Source of the DNA: Nostoc sp. S4
GTDB taxonomy: Bacteria > Cyanobacteriota > Cyanobacteriia > Cyanobacteriales > Nostocaceae
Direction of reading: 5' to 3'
DNA: 64,000 bases
Assembly (NCBI GenBank): GCA_029379225.1
Contig: JAQYWR010000003.1
Location: 186,001-250,000, forward strand
The notes below the pieces were generated by a model that was given only the letters and a program-made list of their open reading frames with translations, was not told the DNA's origin and made no database searches. Made by a program: the position numbers and the translations under genes. Positions 1 through 7,457 of the stretch are shown piece after piece; the first letter of the stretch is position 1, and the number at the start of each line of letters is the position of its first letter.

Positions 1-1
1 C

Positions 2-1381
2 GTGCAGGAAAATCGCAAAATTCAACGGTTTCTAACTGGTGAAGCACTGTCAATTTTGCTCGATTTACTCACAGTATTTATTTACCTGGGATTAATGTTT
101 TGGTATAGCTGGAAGATGGCACTGGGTGCGTTGATTATCGTCCCCCCATTTGTCTTACTAGCACTGATTGCCACACCATTTTTACAACGAGTTTCCAGAG
201 AGATATTTACCACTTTTTCTGCTGAAAGCAGCTATCTCATCGAAGCTCTAACTGGTGTTCGTAGTGTGAAATCTTTAGCAGTAGAGCAAACTGTTCGCTG
301 GCATTGGGAAGAACTGCTTAATAAGTCAGTGAAAAGTAACTTTCTTGGACAAGTGATTCAGATTCGGCTTCAGATGTTCAGTTCTGTAATCGAAACATTG
401 GCAAATACGGGATTGCTTTGGTTTGGTGCTTGGCAAGTAATTCATGGAAACCTGACTATTGGTCAGCTAGTTGCTTTTAATATGTTGCTTGGCAATATTA
501 TTCATCCTTTCCAACGGTTGGCTGTATTGTGGAATGAGATCCAGGAAGTTGTGATTGCGATTGAACGCATCCATGATGTGATTCAAGCAGAACCGGAAGA
601 AGACTTGCATTTGTCACCCCGTCAATCTTTACCTAATTTAAAAGGTGATGTTTGCTTTGAAAATGTGACATTTCGTTATCAACTAGAAAGTGAAATTAAT
701 ATTCTGCAAAATCTCAGTTTTCAGGTCAAGCCTGGGCAAACAGTAGCACTTGTGGGACGCAGTGGTTCTGGGAAAACAACGATTTCTAAACTGGTTTTGG
801 GTCTTTATCCACCCACTGATGGAAAACTATTGATTGATGGTCAAGATATCACGAGTTTATCATTGCGATCGCTGCGTTCTCAAATCGGTGTCGTCGATCA
901 AGACACATTTTTATTTGGCGGCACTATTCGAGAAAACATTGCTATTAGTTATCCGTCAGCTACCCTCGAAGAAATTATGGAAGTAGCTCGTTTGGCAGGG
1001 GCACATAAATTTATTAAACAAATGCCGATGGGCTATGAAACGCAAATTGGCGAAGGTGGAGGAATGTTATCGGGTGGACAACGACAAAGGATAGCGATCG
1101 CTCGCGCTTTGTTGGGCAATCCTCAAATATTGATTTTTGATGAAGCCACTAGCCACCTTGATGCTGAATCAGAGCAAATTATTCAAACGAATTTAAACAA
1201 AATTCGTCAAGGTCGCACCACGTTAATTATTGCCCATCGTCTCTCTACAGTGCGTAATGCTGATTTGATTCTGGCACTCAAAGATGGTGTTTTGGTTGAA
1301 AGCGGAACCCATAAACAACTGATGACGAAAGAAGGCTATTACTTCTATCTCACTCAGCAGCAAAGAGATGAGATGAACTAA
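2..1381 (+). CDS. Exporter ABC protein (membrane + ATPase), 5' end outside window
   Basis: This is the C-terminal 459 residues of a fused membrane/ATPase exporter; the reading frame runs off the left edge, so the first codon here is not a real start. Hydrophobic segments lie near residues 15-60 and 130-160. The nucleotide-binding domain follows, with Walker A GRSGSGKTT (about 251), signature LSGGQRQR (about 356), Walker B ILIFDEATS (about 375) and the H-loop IAHR (about 410). HlyB/PCAT-type exporters work with an HlyD adaptor, and one follows 31 bp downstream. Double-glycine precursors nearby suggest it exports and perhaps cleaves those peptides. Any N-terminal C39 peptidase domain would be outside the window, so cleavage is inference. 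Confidence 0.93.
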   Translation: MQENRKIQRFLTGEALSILLDLLTVFIYLGLMFWYSWKMALGALIIVPPFVLLALIATPFLQRVSREIFTTFSAESSYLIEALTGVRSVKSLAVEQTVRWHWEELLNKSVKSNFLGQVIQIRLQMFSSVIETLANTGLLWFGAWQVIHGNLTIGQLVAFNMLLGNIIHPFQRLAVLWNEIQEVVIAIERIHDVIQAEPEEDLHLSPRQSLPNLKGDVCFENVTFRYQLESEINILQNLSFQVKPGQTVALVGRSGSGKTTISKLVLGLYPPTDGKLLIDGQDITSLSLRSLRSQIGVVDQDTFLFGGTIRENIAISYPSATLEEIMEVARLAGAHKFIKQMPMGYETQIGEGGGMLSGGQRQRIAIARALLGNPQILIFDEATSHLDAESEQIIQTNLNKIRQGRTTLIIAHRLSTVRNADLILALKDGVLVESGTHKQLMTKEGYYFYLTQQQRDEMN

Positions 1382-1412
1382 ATAAAACTACCAACAATTT
1401 TGAAATTAAACC

Positions 1413-2972
1413 ATGACTTACATTTCTAACTCTGACTTTTTACCAGATTTCAATTCAGATAACAGTAACAAAAATCTAACCAATCCAAATCTTAATCCTC
1501 GCTTCAATGATGCTTTGGTTATTTCTAATGATGATTGGTCTGGTGCAACTCAAGAACTATTAGATACTTTACCACGCATTTGGACGCGGGGATTATTGTA
1601 TTTTTTAGTAGCATTGATATCCATCATTTTGCCCTGGTCAATACTCTATAAAGTCGATGAAACAGGTACTGCTAGAGGAAGATTAGAACTAAATGGAGAT
1701 ACTGTCAAACGAGAGGCAGATATACCCGGAGCGATCGCAGTTATGGCAGTGTATGTTAAGGAAGGTGATAATGTCAAAGCTGGACAAGTTTTAATGGAAC
1801 TTGATTCTAAATCAGTACGAGATGAACTCCAACAACAGAGAACAAAATTAGAAGGTCAACAGAACCGATTAGCACAGTTAAATGTGTTGAAAAATCAGTT
1901 GATACTGGCACTCAATTCTCAACAGCAACAAAATAAAGCTCAAGAATTGGAAAAACTTACACAAGTAGAACAAGCGCGGCAAAATCTCAATTCTGTGAAT
2001 ACTTCTTATAACCTACAAAAAATAGAAAAGCTTGCTCCTATTGACCAAGCAAGACAAGCTATCCTTGATAGTCAAACAGTTTATAGATTAGCAAATAGTC
2101 GCTTAATTGATGCTCAGATTGAAGAAGAACGCTACCAAAACCTTTTTTCAGAAGGAGCCGTTCCTTACATCAAAGTTAAAGAGATGGAAGCAATCAGAAA
2201 AGAAAATTTGCGTTTGTTAAATCAATCAGAGTCAGATATTAAACAAGCCGAGTTGCGTTTGCAAGAACAACAAAGACGCTATGAGAGTATTATTCATCAA
2301 GCAGAATCAGACATTCAACAAGCGGCTTTACGCTTGCAAGAGCAAAAACGCAGCTACCTAAGTTTGCGAGAAGCAGGAAAATTAGCTATTTCCAGGAGCA
2401 AACAGCAAATTAATGAATTGAATTCACAAATTACCAGCTTACAATCAGAAATTGCTCAGGCTAAAAGTCAAATAAAATCGTTGAACGAGCAGTTAGCAAA
2501 ATATGTCATTCATGCACCATTTGATGGGACAATTTTTCAACTTCCTATTAAGCGAGAAGGAGCAGTCATACAACCAAAAGAACTAATTGCCGAAATTGCA
2601 CCAAAAGGAACTCGTTTGGTATTTAGAGGACAAATTCCTACATCTGAAAGCGAGTCGATACGGTCAGGTAATCAACACAAAGAAGTTAAACTAAAGTTTG
2701 ATGAATATCCCTTTCAAGATTACGGAGTTGTGCGAGGTAAACTGAGTCGAGTTTCACCAGATTCTAAGATTACGCAAACAACCGAAGGAAATTTAACTAC
2801 TTATGATTTGGAAGTTGAACTCACTCAAAGTTGTATTCAGCCAGAAAGTAAATGTATTTCCTTCAAATCAGGACAACCAGCAACGGCTGAAGTCATCATC
2901 CGTCAGCGCCGGATTATTGATTTACTGATCGATCCATTTAAAAAGTTGCAACAAGGCGATTTAAAACTGTAA
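1413..2972 (+). CDS. HlyD-family periplasmic adaptor
   Basis: A 519-residue membrane-fusion protein that would link the inner-membrane ABC exporter to an outer-membrane channel. A cytoplasmic N-terminus of about 55 residues precedes one membrane segment (about 60-82). A biotinyl/lipoyl-like half follows (GAIAVMAVYVKEGDNVKAGQ), then a long Gln/Glu-rich coiled coil (about 130-335). The second lipoyl half is YVIHAPFDGTIFQLP, and a beta-barrel domain closes the protein. It lies 31 bp after the ABC gene on the same strand, so the two are probably one operon. No outer-membrane TolC gene is seen here. The family call is secure; the cargo is inferred from the nearby precursor genes. Confidence 0.93.
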   Translation: MTYISNSDFLPDFNSDNSNKNLTNPNLNPRFNDALVISNDDWSGATQELLDTLPRIWTRGLLYFLVALISIILPWSILYKVDETGTARGRLELNGDTVKREADIPGAIAVMAVYVKEGDNVKAGQVLMELDSKSVRDELQQQRTKLEGQQNRLAQLNVLKNQLILALNSQQQQNKAQELEKLTQVEQARQNLNSVNTSYNLQKIEKLAPIDQARQAILDSQTVYRLANSRLIDAQIEEERYQNLFSEGAVPYIKVKEMEAIRKENLRLLNQSESDIKQAELRLQEQQRRYESIIHQAESDIQQAALRLQEQKRSYLSLREAGKLAISRSKQQINELNSQITSLQSEIAQAKSQIKSLNEQLAKYVIHAPFDGTIFQLPIKREGAVIQPKELIAEIAPKGTRLVFRGQIPTSESESIRSGNQHKEVKLKFDEYPFQDYGVVRGKLSRVSPDSKITQTTEGNLTTYDLEVELTQSCIQPESKCISFKSGQPATAEVIIRQRRIIDLLIDPFKKLQQGDLKL

Positions 2973-2982
2973 ATGCGTTCAA

Positions 2983-3105
2983 ATATAAGCCCATAGGCTA
3001 GAAGTCTGGGGCTATATAAACAAAGCCTACTTTTTAGGCTTCACCTCTCTCATTTTTTTAGGTTCTACTTGGTAATGTCTTCAAAAAGGCAGAGCCTCTG
3101 CTTTC
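2983..3105. repeat. Interspersed-repeat-like spacer with two small palindromes
   Basis: Between hlyD and the parvulin gene lies non-coding sequence with a palindrome (AGCCTAC/TAGGCT, about 3024-3041) and a GGCAGAGCCTC motif (3088-3098). A matching GAGGCTCTGCCTC hairpin sits at 7397-7411 upstream of the other parvulin gene. Such motifs are common small interspersed repeats in filamentous cyanobacteria. Both could also affect mRNA processing. Confidence 0.4.
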
Positions 3106-3135
3106 AATTTTTTGAAATTAATTAGGAACTACCTC

Positions 3136-3882
3136 ATGTTACAAGCTATTACTATCTCTGCAAATGATATTCTTCACCAAGTCAAACTTTCTTGTCAAAT
3201 TCCCTCAATCGTTGAACAAATTGTTACCCGCAAAATTCTTATTTCTGCTGCTGCTGAGGCAGGTATTGAAGTCGATGCAGAAGAATTGCAACAGTCAGCA
3301 GACAATATCCGGTTACTGAGCAAACTCAGAGGCGCTGACGAAACCTTGCTATGGTTACAGAAAAATAACTTGTCTGTCGATGATTTTGAGGAGATGATTT
3401 ATACCAATGTTATCTCTGGGAAGCTAGCAGAATATCTGTTTGGTAAAAAAGTAGAATCTTGGTTTTTTGAACATCAATTAGATTATAGTGGTGCTGCGAT
3501 ATACGAAGTGATTTTGGATGACAAAGATTTGGGGATGGAACTTTTTTATGAATTACGAGAAGGGGAGGTGAGTTTTCCTGAAGTTGCTCATCAATACATC
3601 CAAGACAAGGAATTACGCCGTGTAGGAGGATATCGCGGAATTGTGCGACGTAAAGAGTTAAAAGCGGAGATTTCGGCGGCTGTGTTTGCCAGTAAGCCTC
3701 CACAGGTTCTGAAGCCAATAGTGACTTCTAAGGGTATACATCTGATTTTGGTTGAAGAACTTATTCAACCAGAGTTGGATGATAAGTTGCGCTATCAGAT
3801 TATGTCAGATTTGTTTAGTGGGTGGGTAAAGCAACAAGTTGAGGATGTGGAAGTTTTAAAAAATATTGACGTAGGGAGTTAG
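3136..3882 (+). CDS. Parvulin-like (PpiC/SurA-type) peptidyl-prolyl isomerase A
   Basis: About 248 residues with a helical N-terminal part and a parvulin-like C-terminal domain (GGYRGIVRRKEL, then KPIVTSKGIHLILVEEL). ATG 3136 is preferred over an upstream TTG at 3112 because AGGA lies 8 nt before it. It resembles the second parvulin at 6616-7368 in length and layout. Proteins of this type recur beside HlyB/HlyD-like exporters and double-glycine peptides in cyanobacteria. A role in folding or presenting the precursors, possibly at the conserved Thr-Pro bond at the start of the cores, is inference. It is third in the ABC-hlyD direction and is followed by a terminator hairpin. Confidence 0.8.
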   Translation: MLQAITISANDILHQVKLSCQIPSIVEQIVTRKILISAAAEAGIEVDAEELQQSADNIRLLSKLRGADETLLWLQKNNLSVDDFEEMIYTNVISGKLAEYLFGKKVESWFFEHQLDYSGAAIYEVILDDKDLGMELFYELREGEVSFPEVAHQYIQDKELRRVGGYRGIVRRKELKAEISAAVFASKPPQVLKPIVTSKGIHLILVEELIQPELDDKLRYQIMSDLFSGWVKQQVEDVEVLKNIDVGS

Positions 3883-3919
3883 GCAGATTCATTTATAATA
3901 GTCTCTTTCTATTCAAAGT

Positions 3920-3955
3920 AATAGTTTTCTGATGTTTTATCAGAAGACTATTTTT
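3920..3955 (+). terminator. Rho-independent terminator after parvulin A
   Basis: An inverted repeat (ATAGTTTTCTGA / TCAGAAGACTAT, one bulge) closes on a short loop and is followed by TTTTT. It lies about 40 bp after the parvulin stop, so it likely ends the exporter-adaptor-parvulin transcript. Confidence 0.7.
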
Positions 3956-4103
3956 GTAATCGCTTATAAACTTTATAACCAATGCTGTTAATTTTGATAT
4001 CAGCTATTTGGAAATTTATTCATGAAGCAAATTATGTTACGAACAATTCAGTAATATTATTTATTTATATATATTGAAGTTCATCTGTTATCTCTGCTTG
4101 TGG

Positions 4104-4265
4104 TCAGTGAGTTTTTGGAGTCTTTTGTTGGTTATGGAGATAACAGTCTCTCTCATGTATTCCCTTAACAAATCCCAAGGAAGCTGAAATTAACATACTG
4201 ATAATCAGGAAATAGAAAAGATATAGCCTTGGTATTTTAGCCATTTGTAACGCAATATTCTTCAT
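4104..4265 (-). CDS. Small membrane peptide (53 aa) downstream of the precursor genes
   Basis: A 53-residue open frame reading MKNIALQMAKIPRLYLFYFL and onward. It has one strongly hydrophobic segment (about residues 14-34) and a polar tail HERDCYLHNQQKTPKTH. A good ribosome-binding site (AGAGGA, plus-strand 4275-4280) lies 9 nt before the ATG. It is on the same strand as the four precursor peptides and 130 bp after the last one. I do not recognise a family. Position and topology would fit a producer-immunity or membrane accessory peptide, but this is inference from context only. Confidence 0.5.
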   Translation of the reverse strand: MKNIALQMAKIPRLYLFYFLIISMLISASLGFVKGIHERDCYLHNQQKTPKTH

Positions 4266-4395
4266 ATGAAATAATCCTCTTAAGTAAAATTGTTGTGTCT
4301 TAAAGCTAAATTTTTTTAGCTAGGATTGAGGTATGACTTTTATTGTAATACCACAATCCTTAATTACTCCTAATTAATTAGGGCAATAGCAAGCA

Positions 4396-4647
4396 CTAGG
4401 GATAACAAGCGTTTCCATTTCTGTATTCTTGTCGGCGACGCATATCACGCCCAATTTGATATCCCCATGCCGCAATACCAGCAGAAGCAGCGATAGATCC
4501 GATTACTACACCAGCTATACAAAATGGTGTACTGCCACCGTGAGTCAATTTAAGTTCTTCATCCGTTAATTCATTTAAATAGCTTTCGGAATCAAAGAAA
4601 AATTGATAACCAATAGGTTGTAAATCAGAAATTTTGATAGTAGCCAT
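4396..4647 (-). CDS. RiPP precursor peptide 1 (double-glycine leader)
   Basis: An 83-residue peptide. The leader MATIKISDLQPIGYQFFFDS continues through an acidic DSESYLNELTDEEL motif to THGG at residues 35-38. The predicted 45-residue core starts STPFCI. It is rich in Gly/Ala/Ile (a glycine-zipper-like hydrophobic stretch) and ends in a basic, polar tail with a second Cys (NACYP). AGGA lies about 11 nt before the ATG. It is the longest core of the four and the only one with a long charged tail. The leader type is the known cyanobacterial double-glycine bacteriocin-like class; the modification is inferred from neighbours. Confidence 0.88.
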   Translation of the reverse strand: MATIKISDLQPIGYQFFFDSESYLNELTDEELKLTHGGSTPFCIAGVVIGSIAASAGIAAWGYQIGRDMRRRQEYRNGNACYP

Positions 4648-4715
4648 TTAAAAATGTCCTTGTTGAGTAATTAAGTTGGTCAGATTTTTATTTAGTTCAG
4701 TGATAATAACTGAAT

Positions 4716-4931
4716 TTAGCATCCCAATTTTCTTCCTAAGTATATACTTAGTTGCCATGCACATGAACACACAGTAACTGCTATGGTTACTCCAAGAGCT
4801 ATGCACCAAGGTGTAGAACCACCATGTGTTAGACTTAGTTCTTCATCTGTTAGTTCATTAAGATAGCTTTCAGAATCCATGAAAAAATCAGAACCAGCGG
4901 GACGTAAGTCAGAGATTTTAATAGTAGCCAT
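4716..4931 (-). CDS. RiPP precursor peptide 2 (double-glycine leader)
   Basis: A 71-residue peptide with the same 38-residue leader type (MATIKISDLRPAGSDFF... THGG). The 33-residue core starts STPWCI and continues LGVTIAVTVCSCAW to a basic end, LGRKLGC. It has four Cys (core positions 5, 16, 18 and 33) with several Ser/Thr, so it offers the most possible thioether pairs of the four. AAGGAA precedes the ATG by about 9 nt. Precursor 1 starts 68 bp further along the strand, so the two may share a transcript. Confidence 0.88.
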   Translation of the reverse strand: MATIKISDLRPAGSDFFMDSESYLNELTDEELSLTHGGSTPWCIALGVTIAVTVCSCAWQLSIYLGRKLGC

Positions 4932-5093
4932 TATTGAATTTCCTTAAGTTCATAAAACAAGTTTTTATTTGAAAATAGGCACTGTATTGCAATGTAAGCT
5001 ATACTTAAAATTTCAACACAAGTTTTGTAATTTATGGGAAATTAAGATATAGCAATTCAATATTAAATGGTACTTGTATAGCGCCCTATATGA

Positions 5094-5288
5094 TTACCAC
5101 CAACCTCTGCATTTACCATAACCGTAAACACTAACACTAACACTAACAGCAATAGCAATACAGAAAGGAGTACTTCCACCTTTCGTTATATTTAGTTCAT
5201 CTTCTGTTAACTCATTAAGGAAGCTTTCAGAATCGATAAAAAATTCAGAACCAACAGGATGTAAGTCAGAGATTTTGATAGTAGCCAT
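5094..5288 (-). CDS. RiPP precursor peptide 3 (double-glycine leader)
   Basis: A 64-residue peptide. The leader MATIKISDLHPVGSEFFIDS ends TKGG. The 26-residue core starts STPFCI, then alternates small and beta-branched residues (AIAVSVSVSV) and ends YGYGKCRGWW. AGGA lies about 8 nt before the ATG. The VSVSVSV stretch gives Ser at every second position, which would be striking if dehydrated. The upstream 550 bp matches that of precursor 4, so genes 3 and 4 are products of a tandem duplication. Confidence 0.88.
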   Translation of the reverse strand: MATIKISDLHPVGSEFFIDSESFLNELTEDELNITKGGSTPFCIAIAVSVSVSVYGYGKCRGWW

Positions 5289-5673
5289 TGTTTTTTCCTG
5301 AATTAAGTTGTTTGTTTTGGGTTCGGTTTTGCTTTTTTCCTTGCCCTTATTAATTATTTAATTCTCTAAAAAAAATTTTGTCACTACTATTTAGCTGACT
5401 CAAGAGACATAAATTTGATAATTCTAGTAATCGAAAATGTATCAATTATTAGTTATACTTTATTAAAAACTCAATATAATTATTAATAAACACATTAATT
5501 ATAAAAATATACTCTTAAAAAATAAAATAGCTTTAAAATATTTAAATATATCTATGCTAAAAATACTCTTTCACTAATGTAAAGTAAATCTTGATTTGGA
5601 CAAAAAGCTAAACATTTTTTTAACTAAATCTAATTTTTATCGGTAATATTATTTTTTGATAAATTAAGACAAT

Positions 5674-5705
5674 AAAAAACTGCTCCTGAATAAACTCAGA
5701 AGCAG
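5674..5705 (-). terminator. Duplicated terminator remnant
   Basis: The inverted repeat CTGCTCCTGA / CTCAGAAGCAG, with a T-tract on the minus strand, is an imperfect copy of the hairpin at 6531-6562. It lies just after the parvulin remnant on the minus strand, as the intact copy lies after the intact parvulin. This supports the duplication described under findings. Confidence 0.55.
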
Positions 5706-5737
5706 AGTAACACTATGGGGAAACGTTATTAATTACT

Positions 5738-5826
5738 CAATCATGAAATTAATGATGCTGCTTGCCATCCTGTTTAAGCTTACTTATACCTTGCAACTAA
5801 GCCTTAAATTTTAGCGATTGATTGTC
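5738..5826 (-). pseudogene. 3' remnant of a third parvulin gene
   Basis: On the minus strand this reads KA*LQGISKLKQDGK. The intact parvulin at 6616-7368 ends QAWLQGGSKLEKDGE, so a Trp codon has become a stop and the true stop is lost. The flanking DNA also matches (5680-5760 with 6537-6610). It is a leftover of a duplicated parvulin-precursor unit whose parvulin was mostly deleted. Confidence 0.72.
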
Positions 5827-5845
5827 TAATTTAATTTAACATAAC

Positions 5846-5874
5846 AAGCCCTCTGATTTTTATCAGAGGGCTTT
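5846..5874 (-). terminator. Hairpin terminator after precursor 4
   Basis: AAGCCCTCTGA / TCAGAGGGCTTT is a strong stem with flanking A/T runs. It could end minus-strand transcripts leaving precursor 4, about 60 bp after its stop. Being near-symmetrical, it could act in both directions. Confidence 0.7.
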
Positions 5875-5934
5875 GTTTATCTATGTGTAAATTTCAGAAT
5901 TTGTAATGAGACAAAGCTATTAAGCAGATTATCC

Positions 5935-6141
5935 TTACCACCACTTTTTGTTTTTTCCATAACCGTACACAGCACCACCGATAACCATGCTCCAACCAAT
6001 GGTGCAAATAATGCAAGCGGGAGTACTTCCACCTTGTGTCAGAGTCATTTCATCATCTGTCAAATCACTGAGATAGCCTTCAGAATCGCTGAAAAATTCA
6101 GAACCAGCAGGATGTAAGTCAGATATTTTGATAGTAGCCAT
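5935..6141 (-). CDS. RiPP precursor peptide 4 (double-glycine leader)
   Basis: A 68-residue peptide. The leader MATIKISDLHPAGSEFFSDS ends TQGG. The 30-residue core starts STPACIICTIGW and ends AVYGYGKNKKWW. AGGA precedes the ATG by about 11 nt. Its end (YGYGK..WW) resembles that of precursor 3, as expected for duplicates, while the middle has diverged. It is the first precursor after parvulin B on the strand but is separated from it by a terminator hairpin, so it probably has its own promoter in the A/T-rich 6142-6530 stretch. Confidence 0.88.
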   Translation of the reverse strand: MATIKISDLHPAGSEFFSDSEGYLSDLTDDEMTLTQGGSTPACIICTIGWSMVIGGAVYGYGKNKKWW

Positions 6142-6530
6142 TGTCTTTTTATTCCTAAATAAACTTTTTTTTAAGGTTAGGTTTTGTTTTTTCCCTCGCC
6201 CTTATTAACTATTTAATTCTTTAAAAACTTCTTTGTCACTGCTATTTAGCTGACTCAATAGACATAAAAATGATAGCTAAAGTAATAAAGATTGTATCAA
6301 AGATGACTTATGCTTTCTTCTAAAATCAATGTGTTATTCAAAAAATATATTAAATATAAAAATCTAACTATAAAAAATAAAGCTACTTTAAAATATTTAA
6401 GTAACTTTACGGTAATAATATTTGTTCTCCGACATAATATACATATTGATTTAGACAAAAAGATAAACATTTTTTCTAGATTAAATCTCATTTATATAGA
6501 TAATATTCTTTCTAGAAAAATCAAGGCAAT
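6142..6530. other. A/T-rich precursor upstream region, no gene seen
   Basis: This stretch is very A/T-rich and holds only spurious short frames. Its first part (6142-6300) matches 5289-5460 upstream of precursor 3. Shared elements include the block CCCTTATTAA and TTTAGCTGACTCAA near 6248. The conservation in both copies suggests promoter or regulatory content for the precursor genes. I cannot name a specific operator. Confidence 0.45.
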
Positions 6531-6562
6531 AAAAAACTGCTTCTGAATCAATTCAGAAGCAG
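6531..6562 (-). terminator. Rho-independent terminator after parvulin B
   Basis: A perfect 12-bp stem (CTGCTTCTGAAT / ATTCAGAAGCAG) with a 2-nt spacer is followed on the minus strand by TTTTTT. It lies about 55 bp after the parvulin B stop. It separates the enzyme transcript from the precursor genes, which would allow different expression levels. Confidence 0.78.
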
Positions 6563-6615
6563 ATAAAGATTTTGTAAAACCGTTTTAAATTACACAATTA
6601 TGAAATTATGCGAGG

Positions 6616-7368
6616 CTATTCGCCATCCTTTTCAAGCTTACTTCCCCCTTGCAACCAAGCCTGAAACAGCGAATCTAAGACTTGCTCTCTAACTTCGTTT
6701 AATTCAGCAGGAAACCACTTCTCGACTCTCAATATGTGATAACCCAACTTCGTCTGAATTGGGGCGATGATTTCGCCTTCCTTGGCTTCCACAACAGCCT
6801 TGACAATCTCCGGTAATAGTTCTGCTATAAACCGAACTCCAGCAAATCCGCCATTCTCCCTAGACTGTTTACCTTTGGAGTATTGCAACGCCAACCCTGA
6901 GAAAGAAGCGTTTTCTTGGCGCAGCACTTGGACTATTTGCAAGGCTGCTGTCAAGTCACGGACTAAAATTTGAGAGAGAGCAACACGGCGGTAATCGTCC
7001 CGGTTGTTCATATAATGGGCATCAACGACATCGCCGAAAAGATATTCTTTCAACTTCTGCGTCAGTAGGGATACTCGTATGCCTTGCGACCAATCCTCTA
7101 CGGTAATTCGCTGTTTCGCTAGCCAAGCGAGAGTTTCTGAAGCCCCTAGCAACTTGTATTCTAGGCGAAAGGCATCTCCATTTACTTGCAATTCCTCTTC
7201 GGTTACTGTGATATTAAGTTGTTTGCAAACTGCCAAAATTAAGGCATCCTGTTCAGCTTGGACTGCGATTTCTGCAATTTTGTAAGACTGACGTAGGTAG
7301 GCAATTATTACCTCATCAGTTGCGGGAGCAATTTCTGGTAGTACCAGTTTTTCTAAAGTTTCTTGCAT
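6616..7368 (-). CDS. Parvulin-like peptidyl-prolyl isomerase B
   Basis: A 250-residue protein with a helical N-terminal region (about 1-120) and a parvulin-like domain. Visible family features are LSQILVRD, ENGGFAGVRFIAELLPEIV and the closing GEIIAPIQTKLGYHILRVEKW. These are much closer to the classical PpiC pattern than in the paralogue at 3136. There is no signal peptide, so it probably acts in the cytoplasm. It lies 89 bp after the aldo/keto-reductase-like gene on the same strand. A role in handling the Pro-containing precursors is inferred. Confidence 0.82.
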   Translation of the reverse strand: MQETLEKLVLPEIAPATDEVIIAYLRQSYKIAEIAVQAEQDALILAVCKQLNITVTEEELQVNGDAFRLEYKLLGASETLAWLAKQRITVEDWSQGIRVSLLTQKLKEYLFGDVVDAHYMNNRDDYRRVALSQILVRDLTAALQIVQVLRQENASFSGLALQYSKGKQSRENGGFAGVRFIAELLPEIVKAVVEAKEGEIIAPIQTKLGYHILRVEKWFPAELNEVREQVLDSLFQAWLQGGSKLEKDGE

Positions 7369-7457
7369 GATTTTATGATGTAAGGTTAGATGAAAGCGAG
7401 GCTCTGCCTCGGTTGATGCATTCCCGCCCTCTCGGCATAAACGAGATGTACTGTAAA

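Noticed and set aside
6310..6546. Two overlapping A/T-rich frames (plus 78 codons, minus 64 codons) between parvulin B and precursor 4
   Set aside because: Composition is almost entirely Lys/Asn/Ile/Phe/Leu; no ribosome-binding site; the region matches the duplicated precursor upstream sequence.
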